This document shows positions 55,152 through 62,622 of a DNA stretch of 64,000 nucleotides, one piece after another. Under the pieces are notes generated by a model, which searched no databases, was not told the DNA's origin, and saw only the letters and a program-made list of their open reading frames with translations. Within the stretch, counting starts at the first letter, position 1, and every line of letters starts with the position of its first letter. The position numbers and the translations under genes were made by a program. Source of the stretch: Oculatella sp. LEGE 06141 (lineage in GTDB: Bacteria; Cyanobacteriota; Cyanobacteriia; Elainellales; Elainellaceae). The stretch lies in assembly GCF_015207605.1 (NCBI RefSeq), contig NZ_JADEWO010000011.1, positions 86,757-150,756 on the forward strand. The letters are read 5' to 3'.

Positions 55152-56117
55152 GTGAGCGCAATTCGGTTCGAGCAAGTATCTTTGAAGTTTCCCGGTGCGC
55201 CTCGTCCAGCCGTGGATCAGTGCAGTTGTGAGATCGAAACGGGCAGGCTGGTCGTCATTTTGGGGCCATCGGGCTGCGGCAAAACCACGCTGCTCAAGAT
55301 GGTGAACCGTCTTTATGAGCCAACCTCAGGCACGATTTATCTTGACGATGCCGATATTCGTCGGGCTAAGGTAACAAAACTGCGGCAGCAGATTGGCTAC
55401 GTCATCCAGCAATCGGGCTTATTTCCCCATATGACGGTGGCTCAAAACATTGCGGTGGTGCCAAAGCTGTTGGGCTGGTCCCGTCCTACTATTCAAGCTC
55501 GAATTGATGAGCTATTGATGTTGATTAAGCTGCCGCCCGAAGAATACCGCAATCGCTATCCGGCTCAGCTTTCGGGTGGACAACAACAGCGCGTGGGCTT
55601 AGCCCGGGCATTGGCAGGGAACCCAAATGTGCTGTTGATGGATGAACCGTTTGGGGCGATCGATGCTATTACCCGCACCAGTCTCCAAGACGAAATCTTG
55701 CGGCTACAACGCCAGCTCCAAAAAACAATTCTCTTCGTGTCGCACGATGTAGAAGAAGCCTTGCGGCTGGCCGATCGCATTCTGATATTGCGCGACGGCA
55801 AGATTGTGCAATACGACACACCGTTTCATATCCTGACTCAGCCAGCCAATCCCTTCGTCTATGACTTGATGGGAGCAGACGATATGGTGCGTCAACTCAG
55901 CTTGTTGCGAGTTGAAACCGCTATGATTAGCGCTCCAGATAACTATCGCCACAACGGTGAACCAACCGTGACCCGAAGCGACAGCCTGCGTCATGCCCTG
56001 TCGTTAATTTTAAAAACTGGCGCACAGACGCTGACGGTTCTGGATAACGGTGCCACCGTTGGGGTGTTAACGCTAGAACACATCCGCGATTCTGCTAGCG
56101 TTGGAGCCAGTGCATGA
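55152..56117 (+). CDS. Osmoprotectant ABC transporter ATP-binding protein
   Basis: A 321-residue ATPase of the OpuCA/ProV type. Walker A is GPSGCGKT at 38-45, the signature LSGGQQQR lies near residue 142, Walker B is VLLMDEPFGAID and the switch His is in FVSHDVEEAL. The C-terminal about 80 residues resemble a single CBS-like segment (SLRHALSLILKTGAQTLTVL), shorter than the two CBS domains in classical OpuCA. The GTG start follows GAGAGGAA. The stop overlaps the permease start by 4 bases. Confidence 0.92.
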   Translation: MSAIRFEQVSLKFPGAPRPAVDQCSCEIETGRLVVILGPSGCGKTTLLKMVNRLYEPTSGTIYLDDADIRRAKVTKLRQQIGYVIQQSGLFPHMTVAQNIAVVPKLLGWSRPTIQARIDELLMLIKLPPEEYRNRYPAQLSGGQQQRVGLARALAGNPNVLLMDEPFGAIDAITRTSLQDEILRLQRQLQKTILFVSHDVEEALRLADRILILRDGKIVQYDTPFHILTQPANPFVYDLMGADDMVRQLSLLRVETAMISAPDNYRHNGEPTVTRSDSLRHALSLILKTGAQTLTVLDNGATVGVLTLEHIRDSASVGASA

Positions 56118-56776
56118 GTTATATCCTTGGCAATCCCGGCATTGTTTTTACGCTTCTGCTAGCTCATCTGCAAATGACCTGCCTGACGCTGGTCGTTGCT
56201 GTGTTGCTAGCCCTACCGATCGCTCTGCTAGTCACCCGTTACCGCTGGCTGAATGTGCCTGTGTTGGGCGTTCTGGGGGTGATGTATACCATTCCCAGTC
56301 TGGCGCTCATCATTCTGCTTGTACCCATCTTTGGCCTCAATTCGCAGTCAGTGGTGGCAGCTATGGTGATCTATACCCAGGTGATTCTGGTACGAAATTT
56401 GACCGTAGGGCTGCAATCTATTCAGCCGGCTGTGTTAGAAGCCGCGCGGGGCATGGGAATGAGCGCATGGCAGCGGTGGTGGCAAGTGCAGGTTCCTCTC
56501 ATTTTGCCGCTGTTTTTGGCAGGCTTGAGGCTGTCGGCTATTGTGGCGATCGCCATTGCTACAATTGGCGCAAAATTTGGGGCGGGTGGTCTGGGTACCT
56601 TGTTGTTTGATGGCATTGCCCAGGCTGGACGCTACGACAAAATTTGGGCTGGGGCGATCGCCGTTGCGTTCCTTGCCTTTGTAATTAACGGAGCTTTGCT
56701 GGCTCTGGAAGTGGCTGCCCATCCTGCCCGCCGGATGCAGGTTCGTCAGCGCATGAAACTCTCCCAGGCTCGATAG
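56114..56776 (+). CDS. Osmoprotectant ABC transporter permease 1
   Basis: A 220-residue permease of the ProW/OpuCB type with about five to six transmembrane helices. The ATPase-contact loop is EAARGMGMSAWQRWWQVQVP, and GAKFGAGGLGTLLF follows. Translation is coupled to the ATPase gene. It converges on the second permease gene with a 33-base gap. Confidence 0.92.
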   Translation: MSYILGNPGIVFTLLLAHLQMTCLTLVVAVLLALPIALLVTRYRWLNVPVLGVLGVMYTIPSLALIILLVPIFGLNSQSVVAAMVIYTQVILVRNLTVGLQSIQPAVLEAARGMGMSAWQRWWQVQVPLILPLFLAGLRLSAIVAIAIATIGAKFGAGGLGTLLFDGIAQAGRYDKIWAGAIAVAFLAFVINGALLALEVAAHPARRMQVRQRMKLSQAR

Positions 56777-56809
56777 CGCAGGTCATCTCCTCAAAAACTT
56801 GCCCTGATA

Positions 56810-57448
56810 TTAGCTGGGCGGTTGCACGCTACGTTGCAGGGTGCTTAAGCCAACTTCGGCTAGCAACGCCAAAATTGCGACCGGAATTGCCCCAACCAGT
56901 AGGACGGCGTTGTCGTACAGTGCAAACCCCAGAACAATAAACGTACCCAACCCTCCGGCACCAATAAACGCCGCAAGAGTCGCACTGGCAATTACTTCTA
57001 CCGTTGCCGTTTTGATTCCAGCGAGAATAACCGGAAGCGCCAGGGGAATTTCAACCTGCCGCAACACTTGCCTGTTATCCATGCCCATGCCGTAAGCCGC
57101 TTCACGAATCATCGGATCGATAGTGCGAAAGGCAACGTCTGTGCTAATTAAAATCGGCGGCATCACCAAAACTGTCAGGGCAATTAGCGCCGACTGGAAA
57201 CTCAGCCCTAAATAGGGAATGGCGATAAACAAAATAGCCAGACTGGGAATCACCCGCAGCCCGTTAAACAGGTTGATTAAAACCGTAGAGGCTGTACGCG
57301 ATCGCGCACTCCACAATCCCAACGGCAAACCCACCAGCAAGCCAATCAGCAGTGGAATTGCAACTAGCTGCAAGTGCTGCCACAGCGCTTGAATCAGCCG
57401 ATCGGGATTATCAACAACGTACTGATACGCCTGGGTAAAAATGTCCAC
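56810..57448 (-). CDS. Osmoprotectant ABC transporter permease 2 (opposite strand)
   Basis: A 212-residue ProW/OpuCD-type permease. The contact loop is EAAYGMGMDNRQVLRQVEIP and the following GAGGLGTFIVLGF is typical. Start codon GTG. In the usual opuC operons both permease genes are on the same strand; here this gene is convergent with permease 1. It therefore has its own promoter, probably shared with the RHH-type gene just upstream. The two permeases differ clearly and could form a heterodimer in one importer, or permease 2 could serve another system. Confidence 0.9.
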   Translation of the reverse strand: MDIFTQAYQYVVDNPDRLIQALWQHLQLVAIPLLIGLLVGLPLGLWSARSRTASTVLINLFNGLRVIPSLAILFIAIPYLGLSFQSALIALTVLVMPPILISTDVAFRTIDPMIREAAYGMGMDNRQVLRQVEIPLALPVILAGIKTATVEVIASATLAAFIGAGGLGTFIVLGFALYDNAVLLVGAIPVAILALLAEVGLSTLQRSVQPPS

Positions 57449-57494
57449 CGAATCGATCGCCTCAGGGAATCACGGCTCGTGGCACTACTGTACC

Positions 57495-57704
57495 TCATAC
57501 CAGCCATCCGGTTTCATCGTTGTCGTGAAGTTGATGGCGCAAAGCAGCGGCTTGTTTGAGGTTTTGCGTCGCTTGCTGCTGGCACCACAACCGAATAGCG
57601 GCTTCAATAGCCTGGGTGCGATCGTCCGTTAACTGGTCAAGCTGATGAACCACTGCTGCATCAATCTCAACAGAAATTCGCTGTTTGGCTGGGTAAGCGC
57701 CCAT
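57495..57704 (-). CDS. Ribbon-helix-helix (CopG-like) protein, 69 residues
   Basis: The N-terminal RISVEIDAAVVHQLDQL reads as the beta strand and first helix of a ribbon-helix-helix fold, and RTQAIEAAIRLWCQQ as the second helix. The tail is polar. Such proteins are DNA-binding regulators or antitoxins. No toxin gene is adjacent on either side. It lies 46 bases upstream of permease 2 on the same strand, so a regulatory role for that gene is possible. No clear ribosome-binding site is seen before the ATG. Confidence 0.62.
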   Translation of the reverse strand: MGAYPAKQRISVEIDAAVVHQLDQLTDDRTQAIEAAIRLWCQQQATQNLKQAAALRHQLHDNDETGWLV

Positions 57705-57944
57705 GATGGCAAACGATATAAACTAAATGATCGGTTAAGTTAACCAGTTTATCAGCCTGCCTTCTAACGCTATCGCCATCGTCTATCGCCAACTCTGAAT
57801 GAATCAGCAGCACGACTATGAAGAAAGACATCGGCATATTGAGTTTTCTGTTGAATTGTTCAGTTCGTTTGTAGTGCAGGGAAATCTGATCACATCAGCG
57901 TTGAAAGAACGCTTTAAACTGACTGAAACGTTATCGCAACTGTT

Positions 57945-58418
57945 ATGCATACTCTCAACCGCACCCTGGAAGATAAAGTCCTAGATGCTGACGGTCAATA
58001 CTTGAACAGTCAAGGGTTACAGCCGTTAGAACAGTACTTTCAAACGTACGCACTGCGCCTGGAAACGTATCAAATGTTGCGCGATCGCAGTCCGGCACTG
58101 GTGGTTCAGGCGTTACAAAAAATGGCTCAAGCTAACCCAGACATCATCAAAAAACATGGGCAACGTTGTCAATATGACATGTCAGAAGTGCTGCGCTACA
58201 TTGCGCTAGCTATATTGCGAGATGACGAAGTCTTTTTCAAAGAGCAGATGATGGCATGGCTAGATACCATCTTGTTGGCACACAAACGGCATACCCCTTG
58301 CTCAACTGCTTACCGCTACTTGCAAAACGCCATCAATGTTAGCTTCCCCCCTGCCAACAGTATGCTGCTGCGGCCTTACCTCGATAGCGTTATCTTGGTT
58401 CTTCAATCCCACGCTTAA
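57945..58418 (+). CDS. Divergent phycobiliprotein-like (globin-fold) protein
   Basis: A 157-residue protein with the all-helical phycobiliprotein fold. It aligns by eye with allophycocyanin subunits: LDADGQYLNSQGLQPLEQYF matches the N-terminal helices, NPDIIKK matches the RPDVV region, and RCQYDMSEVLRYIALAIL matches the chromophore helix. The bilin-attachment cysteine (C75) and the aspartate three residues on (D78), the C-x-x-D signature, are both present. Other conserved glycines and residues of normal allophycocyanins are lost. It is not a normal Apc or Cpc subunit, but an Apc-like paralogue. A phycobilisome-linker gene follows 140 bases downstream. Its role and whether it carries a bilin are inference. 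Confidence 0.72.
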   Translation: MHTLNRTLEDKVLDADGQYLNSQGLQPLEQYFQTYALRLETYQMLRDRSPALVVQALQKMAQANPDIIKKHGQRCQYDMSEVLRYIALAILRDDEVFFKEQMMAWLDTILLAHKRHTPCSTAYRYLQNAINVSFPPANSMLLRPYLDSVILVLQSHA

Positions 58419-58558
58419 TCAACCGCTTTCCTAACCCAGTCACAGCGTCTCCGGCAGTTTTGCTGCTTGCGTGAGTTCACCAAGAGGTCTGCAAACAGCA
58501 ATGTACACCCTTACCAGAAATGGCAAGGCACTTATTTGCTTTGTTGGAGAGTTGCTTC

Positions 58559-59287
58559 ATGAATCACCTTAATACCATTACTGTCAGCCGACGGTCGTCT
58601 TTTGAAGAGCGGCAGGCGGCATTGCACCAAATCTACCGCCAGGTTTTAGAGCGACAACCCTATTGCTATGAACGCAAGTGTTTAGCAGCCATAGAAAAGG
58701 ACTTTTTGAATGACAAAATTGGCGTACGCCGATTTCTCAAAGAGTTGGGGCATTCAAACATTTATCTGAATGTGTTTTATTTCAACGCCTCTAATTTGAA
58801 GTTTATTGAGTGGTGCTTCAAACACTTCATGGGGCGTGCTCCACTTCATCAAACGGAAGTTCAAACGTCTTGCGATCTCTTGATGAAGAAGGGTGCAACA
58901 GCGTTGATTACAGCTATTTTGGATTCTGAAGAATACCGTAAAGTCTTTGGCTGTTTCACCGTTCCATACCCACGCCAACTGCAACGTTACGAGTCGCCCA
59001 AGGCGTATTGGGAAAGCCATGTACTGAACCACGAATATGTAGGTCAACGCGGCCATGTTGTACCAACAATTTACTGGCACGAATTAGGGCTAAATTGTGA
59101 CGCTGGAGTATGCCGTCATCCGGAAGCAGATGAAATTTTAGATCCGCCTGTTTCTGAAGCGGGAGAGCAACTCCAGGAGGAACTGTTGGAAATGTTGCGA
59201 TCGATGGATGTGAATCAGGCCAGAAAAGTAGTTGCTTCATTATCGCCTCAGCAAAAAGCAGCTCTCCGTCGAGCAATTAGCGCTTGA
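58559..59287 (+). CDS. Phycobilisome linker-domain protein with extra C-terminal region
   Basis: A 242-residue protein. Residues about 14-138 form a phycobilisome linker domain (Pfam PBS_linker_poly type): LHQIYRQVLERQPYCYER, FIEWCFKHFMGRAP and LDSEEYRKVFGCFTVPY match the usual linker blocks. The C-terminal about 100 residues are not a normal CpcD or second linker domain. They include YWESHVLNHEYVGQRGHVVP, IYWHELGLNCDAGVCRHPE and a last helical segment, NQARKVVASLSPQQKAALRR. The ATG at 58559 has GGAG about 10 bases upstream. It lies behind the phycobiliprotein-like gene, so it probably connects that protein to a complex. Confidence 0.8.
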   Translation: MNHLNTITVSRRSSFEERQAALHQIYRQVLERQPYCYERKCLAAIEKDFLNDKIGVRRFLKELGHSNIYLNVFYFNASNLKFIEWCFKHFMGRAPLHQTEVQTSCDLLMKKGATALITAILDSEEYRKVFGCFTVPYPRQLQRYESPKAYWESHVLNHEYVGQRGHVVPTIYWHELGLNCDAGVCRHPEADEILDPPVSEAGEQLQEELLEMLRSMDVNQARKVVASLSPQQKAALRRAISA

Positions 59288-59310
59288 CAGTACGACTCCA
59301 TCACGTGAAA

Positions 59311-59343
59311 AAGGGGGAACAGGTCAAATACCTGTTCCCCCTT
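59311..59343. terminator. Bidirectional terminator between the linker gene and csbD
   Basis: A 14-bp stem (AAGGGGGAACAGGT / ACCTGTTCCCCCTT) with a 5-base loop. It is followed on the plus strand by TCTTAAC, and on the minus strand by a T run. It lies 24 bases after the linker gene and about 85 bases beyond the csbD stop. Confidence 0.8.
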
Positions 59344-59428
59344 TCTTAACTGTCTAATCCTGGTAACTAAGAGCATTAGACCCAAAATTAGACTGCTCTA
59401 TCGCACGAATCTAATGTTTAAAGTGAGA

Positions 59429-59611
59429 TTAGTCCAATGCTTTTTTGACGTTATCTTTGACATCTTCTTTGGCGTGGCGTGCTTGGCCTTCGGCTTGCTT
59501 CGCTTGGCCTTCAGCTTTGTCACCGGGATCGCCAGTGATGTTGCCCATAGCCTCTTGCGCTTTACCTTCGAGGTTTTTGCCAGTTGCTTTAGCTCTTTCT
59601 TCTGTACTCAT
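59429..59611 (-). CDS. CsbD-family stress protein
   Basis: A 60-residue hydrophilic protein of the CsbD family: repeated GKAQEAMGN, KAEGQAKQAEGQARHAKED, with almost no hydrophobic residues. CsbD proteins are general stress proteins (sigma-B regulated in Bacillus) and occur in one or more copies in cyanobacteria. The ATG follows GAGGGA. An inverted repeat at 59633-59669 lies just upstream. Confidence 0.92.
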   Translation of the reverse strand: MSTEERAKATGKNLEGKAQEAMGNITGDPGDKAEGQAKQAEGQARHAKEDVKDNVKKALD

Positions 59612-59632
59612 AATTCCCTCTTAAATCGATAG

Positions 59633-59669
59633 TTTCGCAAAACTTATGTTTATAAGTTTTGGAGCGAAA
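59633..59669 (-). promoter_or_regulatory. Inverted repeat upstream of csbD
   Basis: TTTCGC and AAAACTTAT are repeated in inverse order across a 4-base centre (TTTCGC-AAAACTTAT-GTTT-ATAAGTTTT-GGAGCGAAA, 9-bp inner arms). It lies 22-58 bases upstream of the csbD ATG, so it may be an operator or a 5' untranslated hairpin. Confidence 0.5.
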
Positions 59670-60011
59670 GGTTATTTTTTATCCTTGGCTCTATTACTAG
59701 AATAGGTATGTTTAATAGAAACTCCATCCTCCTAAGGTGATAACACGGTGTCACTCTTTAGCAGCATTGATAAATAATGCTATCTGAATGTCATTTCAAC
59801 AGATGTTACATAGATGCAATCCTGTTGCTTAACCTTCAAACATCTTGCGAGTCTATTGATCTGAGCTTATCAAGGAAGCTACTCAGTAGGCTAATAACTA
59901 TTCGTCCAACTGAGGTCAGAGCAACGATCAATTATTGCAATGTACTACTGTTTTGTGGAGTAGTGAGCCTGTAAAAAGAGCAATTAATCTCCCCCTCTAA
60001 AGAAGGCTTAA
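59670..60011. other. Spacer between csbD and family B copy 2
   Basis: About 340 bases without a gene. A plus-strand open frame at 59777-59974 has no ribosome-binding site and unusual composition, so it was not called. The remainder is AT-rich. Confidence 0.3.
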
Positions 60012-60166
60012 AAGGATGCTTGAACCGTATCAAATGTCTCCTTGTAAGGGCGTACATTTGGCAAATAGCCATTGAAATAGACTCAGAAGTATTCTGTAGC
60101 CCAACACCCGCAGGGGCGCAGCATACCCTGCGGGTGTTGGGCTACAAATTAAACCTGTACATCCTC
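60012..60166 (+). mobile_element. Family B repeat, copy 2, inserted at the stop codon of the DegT-type gene
   Basis: A 155-bp element sharing GTAAGGGCGTA, GGCAAATAGCC, TTGAAATAGACTCAGAAGT with copy 1. Its right half is a long hairpin around TAGCCCAACACCCGCAGGG. Its left end AAGGATG and right end CATCCTC resemble the family A ends. The right end directly abuts the TAA stop codon of the aminotransferase gene on the other strand (TTA at 60167-60169); TAA sits before the left end. The element lies outside the reading frame. Confidence 0.7.
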
Positions 60167-61333
60167 TTAAACCGAGAGTTCTGCGACCTGGAGCAACGAA
60201 TCTTTTAGCGTATACACAACCTGTTCCTGTTGCAGCGCCGAGAGTTCAGGAAACATTGGTAGTGACAGCACTTCTTTTGCCAATTGTTCTGAAACGGGTA
60301 ATTGCCCAACCTGGTACCCCAAATCAGCATAAACAGGTTGAAGGTGCAGTGGGAGAGGGTAGTACACCATTGAACTAACCCCCTGTTGCTGAAGCTGCTG
60401 GCGCACCGCATCTCGAAAATTGCCGTGTCCATTGTGCTGATGCGTCTCTAAAGCCCTGGAAAGGCGAATCGTGTATTGGTTCCACACACCATGCCCCCCT
60501 TCTGGAATCTGAGGCACAACCAAATCCGAAATGGAATGGAGCAGTTGGTGATAGCGTTTTGCAACCGTTTGCCGCTGGTCATTCCAGCTATCGAGGTAGC
60601 GTAGTTTAATTTGTAGGATGGCGGCCTGAACCGCATCCAGTCGGCTATTTACCCCAACCTTTTCGTGAAAGTAGCCCGACTTTCTGCCATGATCGCCCAA
60701 CATGCGAATCGCCGCCGCGATCGCACTATCGTTAGTCGTCACGGCTCCGCCATCGCCACAGGCTCCCAAATTTTTGGTGGGATAAAAGCTAAAGCAGCCA
60801 ATATGGCCAATGCTACCAACCCTGGCATTACCCCACTTCGCCCCGATCGCCTGAGCGCAGTCTTCGATTACAACCAGGCGGTGAGTTTGGGCGATCGCCA
60901 TGAGCCGGGTCATATTCACTGGTTGTCCAAACAAATGAACCGGAATAATTGCCCGCGTGCGCTCTGTAATAGCCGCTTCAATCAGTTTGAGGTCGAGGTT
61001 AAATGTCTCAGGCTCAACGTCCACAAAAACAGGCGTTGCCCCAACAGCACTAATAACCTCTGCCGTTGCGATAAACGTAAACGGTGAGGTGATCACTTCA
61101 TCGCCTGCACCAATCTGCAAGGCTCGTAATGCCAGGTAAAGCGCATCTGTACCGGAATTGCAGGCGATGCCTTCACTGGTACCGATGTAGTTTGCAAACT
61201 GCCGCTCGAAGCTCTCTACAACAGAGCCTTTGATGTATTGACCTGAAGACAACACATCTAATACAGCAGCACTGACCTCTTCGCTAATCGTTGTATACTG
61301 CTGGGTTAAATCAAAAGGGGGAATTGGACTCAC
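60167..61333 (-). CDS. DegT/DnrJ/EryC1/StrS-family sugar aminotransferase
   Basis: A 388-residue PLP aminotransferase of the sugar-modifying type. It transfers an amino group to a keto sugar nucleotide, for polysaccharides or natural products. The family start is FDLTQQYTTISEEV, the cofactor region has GTDALYLALRAL, and the PLP lysine is K187 in FYPTKNLGACGDGG. An ordered HGRKSGYFHEKVGVNSRLD block follows. The sugar is unknown. Start codon GTG. No other sugar gene is adjacent. The stop codon touches the family B element. Confidence 0.9.
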   Translation of the reverse strand: MSPIPPFDLTQQYTTISEEVSAAVLDVLSSGQYIKGSVVESFERQFANYIGTSEGIACNSGTDALYLALRALQIGAGDEVITSPFTFIATAEVISAVGATPVFVDVEPETFNLDLKLIEAAITERTRAIIPVHLFGQPVNMTRLMAIAQTHRLVVIEDCAQAIGAKWGNARVGSIGHIGCFSFYPTKNLGACGDGGAVTTNDSAIAAAIRMLGDHGRKSGYFHEKVGVNSRLDAVQAAILQIKLRYLDSWNDQRQTVAKRYHQLLHSISDLVVPQIPEGGHGVWNQYTIRLSRALETHQHNGHGNFRDAVRQQLQQQGVSSMVYYPLPLHLQPVYADLGYQVGQLPVSEQLAKEVLSLPMFPELSALQQEQVVYTLKDSLLQVAELSV

Positions 61334-61772
61334 TCGTTTTACACCACAAACATCAATGCTGAACCACTGGTCAGCTGGACATTAGAAAGTAGCTTTAGAG
61401 GAGGTCTGAGAAGAAACGATCGCTCTACCGTTATCCCTATATCCCCAATTCGGAAGGACTTTCGGTCTATTTCTCCCCAGAATTGGTAGCCAGAGAAACG
61501 TAGCAGGTCATGGTTTCTACTGTCCAGACACCCTCTTCAACTGTAGTTGAACCACAGTCTGAAAACTATGCCTTAGAAGTCATCAAGCCTTGCCTCAACA
61601 AGCTTGAGTTGACCTAATCCAGCATTTGATATTCATAGTCTAAAGTCTACTCCTAAGCAATAGCAGACCATGCTTTACTGTGTCTTACCATGTCTAAAGA
61701 ATGATAAAGTCCTGAAAGTGTTTCGCAAAAGATTCAGGCTAATTCATTGTCGTTTCTCCAACAGTTACCCTT
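61334..61772. other. Divergent spacer between the DegT-type and fetB genes, with repeat copy
   Basis: About 440 bases. It contains the degraded family A element at 61398-61535 and AT-rich sequence. No RNA gene or clear promoter pair was recognised. Confidence 0.4.
61398..61535. mobile_element. MITE-like element, family A copy 4 (degraded)
   Basis: About 138 bp. The left end GAGGAGGTCTGAGAA resembles the GAGGGTGTCTGAGAA end of copy 3, and the right end CAGACACCCTC is its inverse. The interior keeps TCCCCAATTCGG and CCCCAGAATTGG. The flanks are TTA on the left and TTC on the right, so the target duplication is not perfect. The identity is less sure than that of copies 1-3. Confidence 0.55.
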
Positions 61773-62552
61773 GTGGATTCGCTGATTCAACTTGATCCAA
61801 TCCGTCTGAGTTGGGCGTTGGCACTGACTGCCGTTGCCATTGGCTTGTCGAGCTGGCAACGGCTTGGGTTGGAATGGAATCTGGCGATCGCTACAGCACG
61901 TACGGTCGTTCAATTGCTGGTGGTTGGCTATGTTTTGGAAATCGTCTTTGCGCTGCGTAGCCCCTGGGTTGTGTTGACGGTGATTGGTGTGATGTTAGTC
62001 ATTGCAGCAACGGTCGCTCGTAACCGCATCAGCAAAAAAGTGCCCAAACTAATGCCCTTAGTGTCTGGTGCCATTTTGGTTAGCTCGGTGCTGACGCTGA
62101 GCTATGTCAACCTGGTAATCATTCAGCCAGAAACCTGGTACGAACCCCAGTATTTGATTCCGTTGGCTGGCATTGTATTTGGTAGCGCGATGAATGCCGC
62201 TGCGATCGCCGGGGAACGGTTAGCCAGCACCATTAATGCCAGTCAGCTTGAAATTGAAACGCATTTAAGTCTTGGTGCAACGCCTGGAGAGGCGATCGCT
62301 ACCTATCGCAAAGAGGCAGTCAAAGCTGGATTAATTCCCATTTTGAACCAGATGGCAGTAGTGGGAATCGTTACCCTTCCGGGCATTATTACAGGTCAGT
62401 TACTTAGCGGCGTCAGTCCATTTAACGCAGCGCTTTACCAAATTTTGATTATGATTATGCTGTCGTTTGCCAGTGCTTTGACGGCGATTCTGGTAACGCA
62501 GGGCATCTTCCGTCAGTTTTTCAACTCAGTCGCGCAGTTAACGCTTCATTGA
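61773..62552 (+). CDS. fetB: FetB-family (UPF0014) ABC transporter permease
   Basis: A 259-residue membrane protein of the FetB/YbbM family, with about seven hydrophobic segments. Typical blocks are AIATARTVVQLLVVGYVLE, a GxxxxAMN-type mark in GIVFGSAMNAAAIAGERL, and SLGATPGEAIATYRKEAVKAG. In E. coli FetAB exports iron and reduces oxidative stress; other members transport other metals. The ATPase partner (FetA) is not adjacent in this window. The start codon is GTG. A short tandem repeat follows the stop. Confidence 0.9.
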   Translation: MDSLIQLDPIRLSWALALTAVAIGLSSWQRLGLEWNLAIATARTVVQLLVVGYVLEIVFALRSPWVVLTVIGVMLVIAATVARNRISKKVPKLMPLVSGAILVSSVLTLSYVNLVIIQPETWYEPQYLIPLAGIVFGSAMNAAAIAGERLASTINASQLEIETHLSLGATPGEAIATYRKEAVKAGLIPILNQMAVVGIVTLPGIITGQLLSGVSPFNAALYQILIMIMLSFASALTAILVTQGIFRQFFNSVAQLTLH

Positions 62553-62560
62553 CGCTATTC

Positions 62561-62604
62561 AAGCCAATCCACTAAGCCAATCCATCAAGCCAATCCATCA
62601 AGCC
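62561..62604 (+). repeat. 13-bp tandem repeat after fetB
   Basis: AAGCCAATCCACT, AAGCCAATCCATC, AAGCCAATCCATC and then AAGCC. It fills most of the 70-base gap between the stops of fetB and recR. Confidence 0.8.
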
Positions 62605-62622
62605 GTCGAGCAGTCTGACTCG

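Noticed and set aside
57495..57704. Toxin-antitoxin system
   Set aside because: The RHH protein could be an antitoxin, but no toxin-sized frame lies next to it on either strand.
59777..59974. Open frame of 65 codons between csbD and the family B element
   Set aside because: Cys- and Leu-rich composition unlike neighbours, no ribosome-binding site and no family resemblance.
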